Below the pieces are notes generated by a model. The model had not been told where the DNA came from, did not search any database, and saw only the letters and a program-made list of their open reading frames with translations. 64,000 nt of DNA from Streptococcus mitis (GTDB lineage: Bacteria > Bacillota > Bacilli > Lactobacillales > Streptococcaceae), in the NCBI RefSeq assembly GCF_009496155.1, contig NZ_WIJP01000007.1:62001-126000 (forward strand). The letters are read 5' to 3'. Every line of letters begins with the position of its first letter. Position 1 is the stretch's first letter. This document shows, piece after piece, positions 1-8,962 of this stretch. The translations under genes were made by a program, and so were the position numbers.

Positions 1-9
1 AGAACTAAG

Positions 10-105
10 CTAATCAAAGTATTCAGCAAAATCCTTGCTGGACAAGAAAAATAAGACAGACAACAGCAATTCCAATCTACAGCAGAACGGTTCATTCTTA
101 AACAT
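10..105 (-). CDS. possible 31-residue overlapping ORF or shifted C-terminus of the upstream small membrane protein
   Basis: An ATG at 105-103 overlaps the end of the 98-340 gene in another frame and opens 31 codons to a TAG at 12-10. The predicted peptide has a hydrophobic stretch (LELLLSVLFFLSS) followed by a polar end (KDFAEYFD). It is either a tiny translationally coupled ORF or the true C-terminus of the upstream gene after a one-base frameshift, since the frame looks protein-like. I do not recognise it; no function is proposed. Confidence 0.3.
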   Translation of the reverse strand: MFKNEPFCCRLELLLSVLFFLSSKDFAEYFD

Positions 106-340
106 CCAAGAGCCTCTCCTGTCTACTTCGGTAGGCAGAGAGCAGGACCAGAAGACCGAAAATCAGATTTCCTGCACGAAACAAACTAAAAACAAGACTT
201 CCTGCCAAATAGAGCGCAAAATACTTATTGTCCTTGAAAAACTCTTTCATTAAAAGTTCCTCAGTTATCGTCCAAAAGCAGTATAGCTGAGCCTGTCCTT
301 CCAATAATTTATAATTTTGAAGAATAGTAACTCGCTTCAT
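98..340 (-). CDS. small hypothetical membrane protein, 80 aa
   Basis: This short gene follows the GNAT acetyltransferase gene by 13 bp on the same strand, so it is probably co-transcribed with pnp-cysE-GNAT. The N-terminal 35 residues are mostly polar and residues of about 40-70 (FALYLAGSLVFSLFRAGN and following) are hydrophobic, giving one or two membrane segments. The C-terminus is basic and short. I do not recognise the family. Its stop lies in a region where another frame continues as a plausible membrane peptide to position 10, so the C-terminus may be truncated by a frameshift here. Confidence 0.5.
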   Translation of the reverse strand: MKRVTILQNYKLLEGQAQLYCFWTITEELLMKEFFKDNKYFALYLAGSLVFSLFRAGNLIFGLLVLLSAYRSRQERLLDV

Positions 341-353
341 TTCCTTCCTATTT

Positions 354-1220
354 CTACACTGTTGGTTTCACATAAACCACTTGAGTCTGTTTGACAAATC
401 CAATTTTTTCATACAAGCGCTTGGCACCTACATTGCTATCTTCCACTGCAATCTGAAATTCCTTGTCATTTTGCTCAATTAGTTGGTTGACAAGGAATTT
501 TGCTAAGTAGCTTCCATAGCCTTTTCCACGTTCAGGTTCCGATATTGCTAACCCGTAGAAGTAATTCGTATCGCTCGATAAATCAACCGTGCAAGTTCCA
601 ATAACCTGACCATTTTTTAACAAAATATATAGGCGGCTTTCTGGATCCTTCAGAGCTTCAGCGACATATCTGTCCACAACTTCTCTAGATTCATGTTCCT
701 CTGAAAATGCCTGAAATTTTAACTGACTGATTTGCTCCTGATACGAACTATCTGCTAACAAAACTTCAAGATTGGAAATCTTTGCTAACGGATAAGGTCT
801 TCTATCCTTACCTAACCAAGTTTCTGTATCCTCGTCCTCGACCAATCCCCAGTTGCTGACAAAATCAGGATGGCGGTCTAGAAAAACACGCTCTGTCTGA
901 AAAGTAACTGACCGAATGGGGAAAGAAGCTGTTTCTCTCTCAAAACTCGTAAACAATGCACGCGCAATTCCCTGACGACGATGACCTGGATGAACCAGTA
1001 TCGTCACTTCTACATCGTGGTCATCTGCATAGACAGTTAATAAACCAACAAGTTCGCCTTTTTCATAATAAAGGAAAAAGGCGGGCATGTTTGGGTCAAA
1101 ATTAAGCATGTTAGAAAGATAGGGATCACGATAGGTACCGTCATAGTTTTGGCAACAGTTAATTAGTTTTTTCGCCTCAGATAACTCCTCTTGGCTTAAC
1201 TTGTTTCTTGCTTGAATCAT
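354..1220 (-). CDS. tandem-domain GNAT family N-acetyltransferase, 288 aa
   Basis: The protein contains two GNAT folds. The N-terminal one carries the acetyl-CoA pyrophosphate-binding loop at residues 81-86 (RRQGIA) and the C-terminal one has a better conserved loop at 231-236 (RGKGYG), followed by the usual N-x-A-x-x-L/Y-E-x-x-G-F ending (NVGAKRLYEKIGF). The acceptor substrate cannot be told from sequence. The gene lies 11 bp downstream of cysE, in the same direction, in what looks like a pnp-cysE-GNAT operon. The start is the first ATG, with no better alternative. Confidence 0.88.
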   Translation of the reverse strand: MIQARNKLSQEELSEAKKLINCCQNYDGTYRDPYLSNMLNFDPNMPAFFLYYEKGELVGLLTVYADDHDVEVTILVHPGHRRQGIARALFTSFERETASFPIRSVTFQTERVFLDRHPDFVSNWGLVEDEDTETWLGKDRRPYPLAKISNLEVLLADSSYQEQISQLKFQAFSEEHESREVVDRYVAEALKDPESRLYILLKNGQVIGTCTVDLSSDTNYFYGLAISEPERGKGYGSYLAKFLVNQLIEQNDKEFQIAVEDSNVGAKRLYEKIGFVKQTQVVYVKPTV

Positions 1221-1231
1221 ATAGGTATCCT

Positions 1232-1849
1232 CTACAAACCAGACGATCTGTGACTGGCGTCTTTAGCCTGCTCAAGTTTATTGACATAGTACTCTCGTTT
1301 TTCTTCAACTTCGTGAATGACCGGCTCGTCTTTTTTACCATGAACACGGACAATCTTAGCCGGAATACCGACCACTGTCACATCGCTAGGTACATCTGCC
1401 ACGACAACTGCTGCAGCACCGACCTTGGCATTTTCACCGATTTCCACCGGCCCGATAACTTGGGCATGGGCTGATATGAGAGCTCCTTTACGAACAGTCG
1501 GATGGCGTTTGCCAACATCCTTACCAGTCCCACCGAGAGTCACTCCATGATAAAGGAGAACACCCTTTTCAACAATCGCTGTCTCCCCAATCACCAAGCC
1601 TGAACCATGGTCGATAAAAACACCTGAATCAATCTGGGCACCTGGATGAATCTCAATCTGCGTCCAAAAGCGCCAAAACTGACTGTGCATACGAGCCAAG
1701 AGTTTGAAGCCATGCTTCCAGAGAAAATGTGAAAGACGGTGGGCCGCCAAGGCTTTGACACCTGGATAAGTTAGCAAAACCTCCAAAGTGGTGCGGGCCG
1801 CTGGATCATTTTCTTTTACGATATCAATGGTTTCGCGCCACCATCCCAT
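1232..1849 (-). CDS. cysE: serine O-acetyltransferase
   Basis: CysE transfers acetyl from acetyl-CoA to L-serine, giving O-acetylserine for cysteine synthesis in the cytoplasm. The protein has 205 residues, the short Gram-positive form. An alpha-helical N-terminal part (HRLSHFLWKHGFKLLAR) is followed by a left-handed beta-helix built from hexapeptide repeats (IHPGAQIDSGVFIDHGSG, VVIGETAIVEKGV, YHGVTLGGTGK). It includes the catalytic Asp-His region (FIDHG) and the acetyl-CoA-binding H-P-T segment. It is 15 bp downstream of pnp and 11 bp upstream of the GNAT gene, so the three are probably one transcript. Confidence 0.95.
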   Translation of the reverse strand: MGWWRETIDIVKENDPAARTTLEVLLTYPGVKALAAHRLSHFLWKHGFKLLARMHSQFWRFWTQIEIHPGAQIDSGVFIDHGSGLVIGETAIVEKGVLLYHGVTLGGTGKDVGKRHPTVRKGALISAHAQVIGPVEIGENAKVGAAAVVVADVPSDVTVVGIPAKIVRVHGKKDEPVIHEVEEKREYYVNKLEQAKDASHRSSGL

Positions 1850-1864
1850 ACATTTCTCCTTTTC

Positions 1865-4078
1865 TTATTCTGAATCTTTTGGTGTTTCTGTAAATTCTTT
1901 CTTAGGTTTATGACCCTTGTGATGATGTGGGCGGTGAGGACGCTCTGATTTTTCACCTTTTTCATCACGTTCAGGTTTTGGAGGACGAGGAAGAAGAGCT
2001 TTCATAGAAGCATCCACACGTCCTTTTTCATCAATCTTGATAACCTTAACATCAACTTCATCCCCGATTGCTACCAAGTCTTCGACATTATTGGTACGCG
2101 TCCAAGCCATCTCAGAGATATGAACAAGGGCATCTGTCTTATCAAAGAGGTTAACAAAGGCACCAAATTTCTCGATACGAACGACTTTAGCACGGTAAAC
2201 TTCGTCCACCTTAGCTTCACGCACCAAACCAGCAATAATTTCTTTAGCACGGTTGATGGCATCTTGGTCGCTAGAGTAGATAGACACATTTCCTTCTTCG
2301 TCGATATCAATCTTAACGCCTGTTTCAGCGATAATCTTGTCGATGGTTTCTCCACCCTTACCGATGACAATCTTAATCTTGTCCACATCAATCTTAATAG
2401 TATCAATTTTCGGAGCAGTTGGAGCCAATTCTGGACGAACTTCTGGAATAGTCGCTTCGATCACATCAAGGATTTCAAAACGGGCTTTCTTGGCTTGGGC
2501 AAGAGCCTCAGTCAAGATCTCTGCAGTGATTCCTTGAATCTTGATATCCATTTGAAGGGCTGTAATCCCGTCACGAGTACCCGCAACCTTGAAGTCCATG
2601 TCTCCAAAGTGATCTTCCAAACCTTGAATATCTGTCAAGACTGTGTAGTTATTTCCATCTGAAATGAGACCCATGGCAATACCAGCTACTGGTGCCTTGA
2701 TTGGCACACCACCAGCCATAAGAGCAAGAGTTCCCGCACAGATAGAAGCTTGAGATGAAGAACCGTTTGATTCCAAGACCTCAGCTACCAAGCGGATAGC
2801 ATATGGGAATTCCTCCAAACTTGGCAATACTTGAGCAAGAGCACGTTCACCGAGAGCACCGTGACCAATTTCACGACGACCTGGCGCACCGTAACGACCT
2901 GTTTCCCCTACAGAGTATTGTGGGAAGTTATAGTGGTGCATAAAGCGTTTCTTGTACTCTGGATCCAAACCATCGATAATCTGAGTTTCTCCCATCGGAG
3001 CCAAGGTCAAGACAGAAAGGGCTTGAGTTTGCCCACGAGTGAAGAGACCTGAACCATGTACACGAGGAAGGAAGTCAACAACCGCATCCAAAGGACGGAT
3101 TTCATCGACCTTACGACCATCAGGACGCACCTTGTCTTCTGTAATCAAACGGCGCACTTCAGCGTGCTCCATTTGTTCCAAGATTTCAGCCACATCACGC
3201 ATAATACGGTCAAATTCTTCATGGTCTGCATATTTTTCTTCGTAAACAGCAGTTACTTGGTCTTTGACTGCTTGAGTTGCAGCTTCACGAGCCAATTTTT
3301 CTTCTACTTGGACAGCTTTTTGGAGGGCGCTGTTGTAGGCTGCGATGATTTCAGCCTGTAATTCAGCATCCACATGAAGCAATTCTACTTCTGCTTTTTC
3401 CTTACCGACAGCAGCAACGATTTCTTCTTGGAAGGCAATCAATTCTTTGACTGCTTCGTGCCCTTTAAGAAGGGCTTCCAACATGATGTCTTCTGACAAT
3501 TCTTTGGCACCAGACTCTACCATATTGATAGCGTGCTTGGTACCTGCTACTGTTAATTCAAGAAGCGATTGCTCTGCTTGTTCTTGGCTTGGATTGATGA
3601 TGATTTGACCATCCACATAGCCCACTTGTACCCCAGCGATTGGTCCGTCAAATGGAATATCTGAAATGGAAAGTGCCAAGGATGAACCAAACATAGCAGC
3701 CATTGGTGCAGAGGCATTTTCATCATAAGAAAGAACTGTGTTGATGACTTGTACTTCATTACGGAAACCTTCCGCAAACATAGGACGGATTGGACGGTCA
3801 ATCAAACGCGCTGTCAAAGTCGCATCCGTTGAAGGACGTCCTTCACGTTTCATAAAGCCACCAGGAAACTTCCCAGCTGCATACATTTTTTCTTCGTAGT
3901 TGACTTGAAGTGGGAAGAAATCCCCAGTTGCCATCTTCTTAGACATCACGGCCGCAGTCAAGACGGTTGACTCACCGTAACGTACAACAACAGAGCCATT
4001 TGCCTGCTTAGCAACCTGACCAGTCTCTACAATTAACTCACGACCCGCAAAAGTCGTTTGAAACACTTGTTTTGTCAT
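1865..4078 (-). CDS. pnp: polynucleotide phosphorylase (PNPase)
   Basis: PNPase degrades RNA 3' to 5' with phosphate and is a partner of RNase Y in mRNA turnover. I chose the ATG at 4078 (N-terminus [20 protein letters not shown], 737 residues), preceded by an AAAGGGGA-type ribosome-binding site; the frame stays open 38 codons further upstream but that part is not conserved-looking. Two RNase PH-like domains (about 1-230 and 310-540) surround a helical linker; the second has FTRGQTQ and FMHHYNFP and a DGITALQMD segment. A KH domain ([12 protein letters not shown]) and an S1 domain ([14 protein letters not shown]) follow. The tail is rich in His and Lys. It heads the pnp-cysE operon and has a long leader. 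Confidence 0.96.
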   Translation of the reverse strand: MTKQVFQTTFAGRELIVETGQVAKQANGSVVVRYGESTVLTAAVMSKKMATGDFFPLQVNYEEKMYAAGKFPGGFMKREGRPSTDATLTARLIDRPIRPMFAEGFRNEVQVINTVLSYDENASAPMAAMFGSSLALSISDIPFDGPIAGVQVGYVDGQIIINPSQEQAEQSLLELTVAGTKHAINMVESGAKELSEDIMLEALLKGHEAVKELIAFQEEIVAAVGKEKAEVELLHVDAELQAEIIAAYNSALQKAVQVEEKLAREAATQAVKDQVTAVYEEKYADHEEFDRIMRDVAEILEQMEHAEVRRLITEDKVRPDGRKVDEIRPLDAVVDFLPRVHGSGLFTRGQTQALSVLTLAPMGETQIIDGLDPEYKKRFMHHYNFPQYSVGETGRYGAPGRREIGHGALGERALAQVLPSLEEFPYAIRLVAEVLESNGSSSQASICAGTLALMAGGVPIKAPVAGIAMGLISDGNNYTVLTDIQGLEDHFGDMDFKVAGTRDGITALQMDIKIQGITAEILTEALAQAKKARFEILDVIEATIPEVRPELAPTAPKIDTIKIDVDKIKIVIGKGGETIDKIIAETGVKIDIDEEGNVSIYSSDQDAINRAKEIIAGLVREAKVDEVYRAKVVRIEKFGAFVNLFDKTDALVHISEMAWTRTNNVEDLVAIGDEVDVKVIKIDEKGRVDASMKALLPRPPKPERDEKGEKSERPHRPHHHKGHKPKKEFTETPKDSE

Positions 4079-4485
4079 TTTAATCCCCTTTGGATTGATA
4101 ATATTATACGTCTTGCCTACAAAGATCAAGATACCAAGGGCGTCAAAAGCAAAGTAAAAATAGGAAACTGACGAAGTCTTCGATGAAGACAAGACAGCTT
4201 ATCTTTTTTACACAGCTTTTCGGTCGGGTTCAATTACACAAGATAGCATTCGATTGACGCAGTGTGCGATGCACACCAGGAAATCTATCTTTTTCACAAG
4301 GGAGTTAGCCCGTGTTCAACTATCTAAATACTTTAAAAAGTTTAAAAATATTATTCTTTAGTATTTTTCCTTTTTATAGCAGATTTGAATAGTTAAAAAT
4401 CTGTTTATACCCTCATCTTTGTATCAAGTACGTACAGAGTTTATTTTATCATATTTTTCTTAAAAAGTGCGGTCTTTACCATTAA
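4079..4485 (-). other. long structured 5' leader and upstream region of pnp (no gene seen)
   Basis: About 400 bp separate pnp from the metF terminator and hold no convincing ORF. If the promoter at 4443-4453 is right, the pnp leader is about 350 nt. Short perfect hairpins are visible: 4176-4190 (GTCTTC loop GAT) and 4262-4276 (GTGTGC loop GAT), plus a weaker GGG/CCC stem near 4298-4320. PNPase autoregulates through its leader in enterobacteria, but I cannot show that here. It matches no riboswitch class I can recognise. Confidence 0.4.
4443..4453 (-). promoter_or_regulatory. candidate sigma-A extended -10 promoter of pnp
   Basis: On the minus strand the sequence reads TATGATAAAAT, an extended -10 (TG-A-TAAAAT) identical in form to those upstream of hsdM and mvaS in this window. 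No good -35 is visible, which is normal for extended -10 promoters. It lies just downstream of the metF terminator. Confidence 0.45.
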
Positions 4486-4520
4486 AAAGGAACCATTCCT
4501 CTCAGCTGAGAAGAATGGTT
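4486..4520 (-). terminator. Rho-independent terminator of metE-metF
   Basis: A long hairpin (arms 4491-4504 and 4507-4520, one G-U wobble as minus-strand RNA) is followed on the minus strand by CCTTTTTAA. It begins 10 bp after the metF stop codon. Confidence 0.8.
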
Positions 4521-4529
4521 TGCTTTTTA

Positions 4530-5396
4530 TTATCCTAGAGACTGATGATTAAACAAGGCATGGGTTGCTTGGTGGATGTATTTTGCTGTTTCTGCATTGT
4601 TCATGGTGTAGAGATGCACTCCAGCAACATCCTGAGTTACCAAGTCCACGATTTGGTCCACTGCATAGGCAAGTCCTGCTGCTCTGAGCGACTCAGGGTC
4701 ATGCTCATACTTGTCTAAGATAGCTTTAAATTTGCGTGGAAGATGGATATTCTCACAAGTCTTCAAGAGACGGAGAGCCTGATTTCGATTCAGAATTGGC
4801 ATAATCCCTGCATGAATGGGAACATCAATCCCAGCCAAGATGCACTTGTCTTGGAAGTCATAGAAGCGCTCGTTGTCAAAGAAAAGCTGAGTTACAAGGC
4901 TCGAACAGCCTGCATCCACTTTCTTCTTGAGATTTTGGATATCTGAAATCTGATTTGGTGAATCTGGATGCCCTTCTGGATAACAAGCACCAACAATATC
5001 AAAGTGAGGGGCTTGTTCCTTGATGAACTCAATCAAGTCCGTTGCATATCGGAAATCCTTTTGAGGTTCCACATCAGGAATAATATCTCCACGAAGAGCC
5101 AAGATTTTCTGCACTCCAACCTTGTCCAAGTCAGTAATGGTTTCAGCAACCTTGTCCTTGGTCAAATAGATGGCTGGCAAGTGAGCAATAGTCGGAATCG
5201 CCAAGTCATTTTGGATAAAGTCAGCCAAACGAACCGTCGTTTCCTTGATATTAAATTTATTATTGCTGGCAGTCACACTGATAAAGTGGGGAGCCAACTC
5301 CTGCATATCTTGAAGAGCAGAAATAATTTTATCATTACCCACGGCTGGGTTTGGAGGAAACACTTCAAATGAGAGTGACGGTGTTTGGCGTGACAT
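4530..5396 (-). CDS. metF: methylenetetrahydrofolate reductase
   Basis: MetF reduces 5,10-methylene-THF to 5-methyl-THF, the methyl donor used by MetE. The 288-residue protein begins MSRQTPSLSFEVFPP; an ATG two codons earlier is too close to the AAAAGGA ribosome-binding site, so I chose the second. Family signatures include the FEVFPP start, SVTASNN, the ALRGD segment binding FAD, and FDIVGACYPEGHPDS with LVTQLFFDNERFYDF. It follows metE by about 100 bp on the same strand and ends at a strong terminator, forming a metE-metF methionine operon under the MET-box at 7830. Confidence 0.95.
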   Translation of the reverse strand: MSRQTPSLSFEVFPPNPAVGNDKIISALQDMQELAPHFISVTASNNKFNIKETTVRLADFIQNDLAIPTIAHLPAIYLTKDKVAETITDLDKVGVQKILALRGDIIPDVEPQKDFRYATDLIEFIKEQAPHFDIVGACYPEGHPDSPNQISDIQNLKKKVDAGCSSLVTQLFFDNERFYDFQDKCILAGIDVPIHAGIMPILNRNQALRLLKTCENIHLPRKFKAILDKYEHDPESLRAAGLAYAVDQIVDLVTQDVAGVHLYTMNNAETAKYIHQATHALFNHQSLG

Positions 5397-5497
5397 AGTC
5401 ATTATCCTTTTCTAGTTGATTTTTTCGTTAGCTGGATTCCTAGAATCCAAGTGAAACAGGCAGATTAACCAAACAGCGCTTCTTGAGAAATCCTATC

Positions 5498-7747
5498 TTA
5501 CAATTTCTCACGCGCAGCTTTCGCTGCTTCAACAAGGCGGATCAAGCTTTCTTTTGTTTCTGGAATACCACGTGTTTTCAAACCACAGTCAGGGTTGATC
5601 CAAACTTTCTTGCTTGGCACTTTAGCAAGGATGGCTTCGATTGTGTGGTCGATTTCGCCTTCATTTGGCACACGAGGTGAGTGGATATCGTAAACCCCAG
5701 GTCCCACTTCTGTTTGGAAGTTTTTCGCTTTGAGTTCGTCCAAGATTTCAAGGTTTGAACGGCTAGCCTCAAATGAGATAACGTCCGCATCCAAGTTATC
5801 AATAGCTGGGATGATATCTGTAAATTCTGAGTAACACATGTGAGTGTGGATTTGTGTGTCTGGTGCTACTGTTGAGTGTACCAAGCGGAAGGCAGGAATT
5901 GCCCAGTCAAGGTAGTCTTCGTACCAGTCGCTACGACGGAGTGGCAATTTCTCACGAAGAGCAGCCTCATCGATTTGGATGATTTTCACACCAGCAGCTT
6001 CAAGGTCAAGTACTTCATCCTTGATAGCAAGGGCGATTTGAAGAGTAGAATCCTTGATAGAGATGTCTTCACGTGGGAATGACCAGTTAAGAATTGTAAC
6101 AGGTCCAGTCAACATCCCTTTAACAGGTTTGTTTGTACGGCTTTGTGCATAGCTAGACCATTTAACAGTGATAGGGTTAAGACGAGTGACATCACCCCAG
6201 ATGATTGGTGGTTTAACCCCACGCATACCGTATGACTGTACCCAACCATTTTTAGAGAAGAGGTAACCTGACAAGTTTTGACCGAAGTACTCAACCATGT
6301 CGTTACGCTCAAATTCACCGTGAACAAGGACATCAAAGTCGATATCTTCTTGCCATTTGATCCATTCATCGATCGTTTCAGCAAGGAAAGCATCGTACTC
6401 TTCTTGAGACAATTCACCTTTACGGTAAGCCAAACGTTTAGCACGAACTTCTTTAGTTTGAGGGAATGAACCGATAGTTGTTGTTGGAAGAGCTGGAAGT
6501 TTGAAAGCTTCTTCTTGAATAGCTTCACGTTCTGCAAAGGCTGGCAAACGAGTATAGTCTGCGTCTGTCAAATCAGCGATACGAGCACGAAGTTCCGCAT
6601 TTTCACCCACACGCTCAGTCGCAAAGAGTTCTTTGTTGGCTGCAAGCGCTTCTTCACCTTGACCATTGCGGATAGCATCCAAATCACGAATCTCATCCAA
6701 TTTTTCAACTGCAAAGGCAAAGTGATTCAAGATTGCTGGTTCAAATTCTTCATTAGCTGTTGTAAATGGTACATGAAGAAGTGAGCATGAGCTTGTCAAG
6801 ACAATGTTTTCAGCTGGGATTTGTTCAAGAACAGCCAAGCTCTTTTCGTAGTTGTTACGCCAGATGTTTTTACCATTGACAATACCTGCATAAAGAGTCT
6901 TGTCAGCTGGGAAGCCACCTTTAACCAATTCAAGAGTTTTCTTACCTTCAACGAAATCAAGACCGATAGCATCTACTGGCAAGTTTACAAGGTCAGCATA
7001 AACGTCACGAACATCTCCGAAGTAAGTTTGAAGCAAGACTTCAAGACCTTTTTTGTCAGCCAAAAGTTTGTTGTAGAGGTTCAAGAAGAGATCTTTTTCT
7101 TCGGCTGTCAAATCTTTTACAAGAGCAGCTTCATCCAATTGGATGCGAGTCGCACCAAGTTCTGCCAATTTAGCAAAAACTTCTTGGTAAGCAGCAACTA
7201 AGCTGTCTACGAAGTCTTCTGCTTTCACACCTTCTTCAAAGTCTGACAATTGAAGGAAAGTGAATGGGCCTACAAGAACTGGACGAGTGTTCAATCCAAG
7301 TTCTTTGGCTTCTTGGAACTCATCAAAAATCTTGTGACCTGCAAGTTTGACTTGAGTGTCTTTTTCAAACTTAGGAACGATGTAGTGGTAGTTGGTGTTG
7401 AACCATTTTTTCATTGGAAGGGCGCGAACGTCCCCTTTTTCTCCTTGATAACCACGACCCAAAGCGAAATAGCGCTCAAGGTCAGACAAATCCAAGTTTT
7501 GAACTGAAGCAGGCACCACGTTGAAAAGGAAAGCAGCGTCTAGAAAGTTGTCATAGTGAGAAAAGTCGTTTGATGGGATTTCAGTGATGCCTTTTTCTTT
7601 GACAATGTTCCAGTGTTTCGCACGCAATTCTTTTGCTGCAGCAAGGAGTTCTTCTTCTGAGATTTCTTTTCTAAAGTATTTTTCAGTTGTAAATTTTAAT
7701 TCGCGGAATTCGCCCAAACGTGGGAAACCGATGATTGTAGTTGACAT
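5498..7747 (-). CDS. metE: cobalamin-independent methionine synthase
   Basis: MetE transfers the methyl group of 5-methyl-THF triglutamate to homocysteine to form methionine. The start ATG at 7747 has a strong GGAGGA site eight bases upstream and gives 749 residues beginning [19 protein letters not shown]; the frame is open further upstream only by chance. The N-terminal domain (1-about 380) and the catalytic C-terminal barrel are complete. Zinc ligands are recognisable in HTHMCYSEF and in [10 protein letters not shown], and homocysteine-binding IGSFPQT is present. It is the first gene of metE-metF; regulation by a MetR/MtaR-type LysR protein is suggested by the upstream palindrome. Confidence 0.97.
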   Translation of the reverse strand: MSTTIIGFPRLGEFRELKFTTEKYFRKEISEEELLAAAKELRAKHWNIVKEKGITEIPSNDFSHYDNFLDAAFLFNVVPASVQNLDLSDLERYFALGRGYQGEKGDVRALPMKKWFNTNYHYIVPKFEKDTQVKLAGHKIFDEFQEAKELGLNTRPVLVGPFTFLQLSDFEEGVKAEDFVDSLVAAYQEVFAKLAELGATRIQLDEAALVKDLTAEEKDLFLNLYNKLLADKKGLEVLLQTYFGDVRDVYADLVNLPVDAIGLDFVEGKKTLELVKGGFPADKTLYAGIVNGKNIWRNNYEKSLAVLEQIPAENIVLTSSCSLLHVPFTTANEEFEPAILNHFAFAVEKLDEIRDLDAIRNGQGEEALAANKELFATERVGENAELRARIADLTDADYTRLPAFAEREAIQEEAFKLPALPTTTIGSFPQTKEVRAKRLAYRKGELSQEEYDAFLAETIDEWIKWQEDIDFDVLVHGEFERNDMVEYFGQNLSGYLFSKNGWVQSYGMRGVKPPIIWGDVTRLNPITVKWSSYAQSRTNKPVKGMLTGPVTILNWSFPREDISIKDSTLQIALAIKDEVLDLEAAGVKIIQIDEAALREKLPLRRSDWYEDYLDWAIPAFRLVHSTVAPDTQIHTHMCYSEFTDIIPAIDNLDADVISFEASRSNLEILDELKAKNFQTEVGPGVYDIHSPRVPNEGEIDHTIEAILAKVPSKKVWINPDCGLKTRGIPETKESLIRLVEAAKAAREKL

Positions 7748-7829
7748 GATGTGTCCTCCAAAATTTGTTGTTGAAACTATCTTAACAGAAAAGAAATCAT
7801 CTGTATAATTGTAAAAAATTAGGCTTTGA

Positions 7830-7846
7830 TATAGTTTGAAACTATA
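7830..7846 (-). promoter_or_regulatory. MET-box (MetR/MtaR-type operator) of metE
   Basis: TATAGTTTGAAACTATA is a perfect 17-bp palindrome that extends to 21 bp (7828-7848). It matches the streptococcal MET-box consensus TATAGTTTSAAACTATA, bound by LysR-type methionine regulators. It lies about 85 bp upstream of the metE start, just above an AT-rich -10-like stretch. Confidence 0.85.
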
Positions 7847-7860
7847 TCTCTGTTTTAAAC

Positions 7861-7894
7861 AAAAGAAAAAGACCTGAGACAAATGCCTCAAATC
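7861..7894 (-). terminator. Rho-independent terminator upstream of metE
   Basis: Arms 7871-7880 and 7885-7894 pair with G-U wobbles as minus-strand RNA and are followed by TTTTTCTTTT. It would stop transcripts coming from the HTH gene or BOX element before the metE promoter. Confidence 0.55.
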
Positions 7895-7998
7895 CTTTAT
7901 GTAGCTTGTTTGTTTTAACTATATTTCAGTTATACTGGTCAAAGGTGTTATTAGTAATTCTTATAAGTGACTATGGCTTGTTATTAGAAAAGACTATA

Positions 7999-8102
7999 AT
8001 ACTCTTCGAAAATCTCTTCAAACCGCGTCAACGTCGCCTTGCCGTACTCAAGTACAGCCTGCGGCTAGTTTCCTAGTTTGCTCTTTGATTTTCATTGAGT
8101 AT
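7999..8102. repeat. BOX element (boxA-boxC form, no boxB)
   Basis: The 104-bp segment begins ATACTCTTCG and ends TTGAGTAT, with ATACTC/GAGTAT terminal inverted repeats. It contains the boxA core GTCGCCTTGCCGTA and the boxC core CCTGCGGCTAG. These are the diagnostic parts of BOX repeats of pneumococcus and relatives. No boxB copy separates them. BOX elements are non-autonomous, structured and can affect neighbouring expression. Confidence 0.92.
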
Positions 8103-8115
8103 GAGTCTACTCTAA

Positions 8116-8409
8116 TCAACTCTTTTCCTGTTCGAGTGGGACGACTACTAGTGTCTTTCCTAAACTGGCTAAGACTTTTAAGACTGTATCCAACTGAGGG
8201 CTAGTCTTGCCTGTTTCCATCCTAGCTATGACAGGCTGACTCACTCCACTAAGTTCTTCTAGCTTTTTCTGACTGATTCCTTGTTCGTGTCTGGCTTCAA
8301 TCAACTCACTCATGATAGCCACTCGCATATCACTTTCAAGAATTTCCTCCTTGGTAAAGAGTTCAGATCGGACATCCTTCCAGTTACTCCCAATAGCACT
8401 ATTCTTCAT
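8116..8409 (-). CDS. XRE-family HTH protein, HigA-antitoxin-like, without toxin partner
   Basis: The 97-residue protein has a helix-turn-helix at about 45-67 (ISQKKLEELSGVSQPVIARM) followed by METGKTSPQLDTVLKVLASLGKTL, the C-terminal pattern of HigA/HipB-like antitoxins. The start ATG has a GAGGG ribosome-binding site. Such genes normally sit next to a RelE/HigB-type toxin gene; here upstream DNA (8410-8596) holds only the promoter and another gene's terminator, and downstream is a BOX element. It therefore looks like a solitary regulator or an orphan antitoxin. A palindrome inside its own promoter suggests autoregulation. Confidence 0.82.
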   Translation of the reverse strand: MKNSAIGSNWKDVRSELFTKEEILESDMRVAIMSELIEARHEQGISQKKLEELSGVSQPVIARMETGKTSPQLDTVLKVLASLGKTLVVVPLEQEKS

Positions 8410-8462
8410 CGCTTAACCCTCTTTCTTTTAAGTCCTTCAGTTCACGCTTGTTTTTTTAAAAA

Positions 8463-8491
8463 ATTATAACTCAAAAGTTATTAAAAGTAAA
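8463..8491 (-). promoter_or_regulatory. promoter of the HTH gene with an internal palindromic operator
   Basis: The minus strand shows -35 TTTACT (8491-8486), a 17-bp spacer and -10 TATAAT (8468-8463). An inverted repeat ATAACT-N4-AGTTAT (8466-8481) lies in the spacer and touches the -10. Its position fits autorepression by the HTH product. Confidence 0.6.
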
Positions 8492-8504
8492 TCTGAACAC
8501 TCAT

Positions 8505-8537
8505 AAAAAGAAGACCTTAGAAAAACTCTAAAGGTCT
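8505..8537 (-). terminator. terminator after the pyrimidine-dimer glycosylase-like gene
   Basis: Arms 8512-8521 and 8527-8537 pair with one bulged base and, on the minus strand, are followed by CTTTTTATG. It lies 60 bp after the stop at 8597. Confidence 0.6.
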
Positions 8538-8596
8538 CATCTTTATTATTCGAAAAAATTACGAGAAGAGTTATAAATTGAAGGCAATCCTTACTA

Positions 8597-8962
8597 TTAT
8601 TCCAGCTTTATCCCCTTCTCTCGTAGATTAGCCAGACACTCCTTATAGTAGGCATCGTCATGTTCGCTGTATATAGGACTAGTCAACCTCTCCTCTGCTA
8701 AATTTTCATAAGGAGGGCAGGTCTTGCCACGGTAGTTCTTATCTAGCCATTCTAGGCTGACATTGTAGTCACGGTCAGCCATCTCCTCCATGATCAATCT
8801 ATGATAGGCATAGAGACGATAGGGCGAGTGGGTAAAAACATAGTCCACCGTCGCATGCTTTCTGCCCCAGCCATTGCCACGCAGGGCACAACACTCTCGA
8901 TGTTGCCCCAAGAGTTGAGGACGAGGGAGTTGTGAAATCAAAGCCTCATGCCAAAGTCTCAG
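8597..8962 (-). CDS. pyrimidine dimer DNA glycosylase-like protein (TIGR02328-type), apparent CTG start
   Basis: The protein (HEALISQLPRPQLLGQHREC, CCALRGNGWGRKHATVDYVF) resembles the small streptococcal family annotated as TIGR02328 or T4 endonuclease V-like pyrimidine dimer DNA glycosylase, which would excise UV photoproducts. Relatives begin M-R-L-W-H-E-A. Here the same residues are encoded but the expected ATG is CTG at 8962-8960, with a strong AAAGGAG six bases upstream, so I infer a CTG start (121 residues). A TTG at 8941 is in frame but lacks such a site. The CTG overlaps the last codons of the ybgA-like gene, implying translational coupling. Glycosylase activity is family inference. 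Confidence 0.75.
   Translation of the reverse strand: MRLWHEALISQLPRPQLLGQHRECCALRGNGWGRKHATVDYVFTHSPYRLYAYHRLIMEEMADRDYNVSLEWLDKNYRGKTCPPYENLAEERLTSPIYSEHDDAYYKECLANLREKGIKLE

Larger units (their letters stand above)
7748..7998. other. metE upstream region
   Basis: This gene-free stretch holds, reading toward metE on the minus strand, an upstream terminator (7861-7894), the MET-box (7830-7846) and the metE leader with its ribosome-binding site. A second AACTATA half-like sequence is seen near 7918. No ORF is supported. Confidence 0.5.

Noticed and set aside
4079..4485. A known riboswitch or T-box in the pnp leader
   Set aside because: No T-box sequence, specifier stem or recognised aptamer core is visible; only short simple hairpins.
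4968..5372. 134-residue plus-strand ORF within metF
   Set aside because: It is fully antisense to metF, with no family resemblance or start signals.
8410..8596. A toxin gene paired with the HigA-like protein
   Set aside because: The stretch holds only a promoter with palindrome and a terminator; no ORF of toxin size or type is present.
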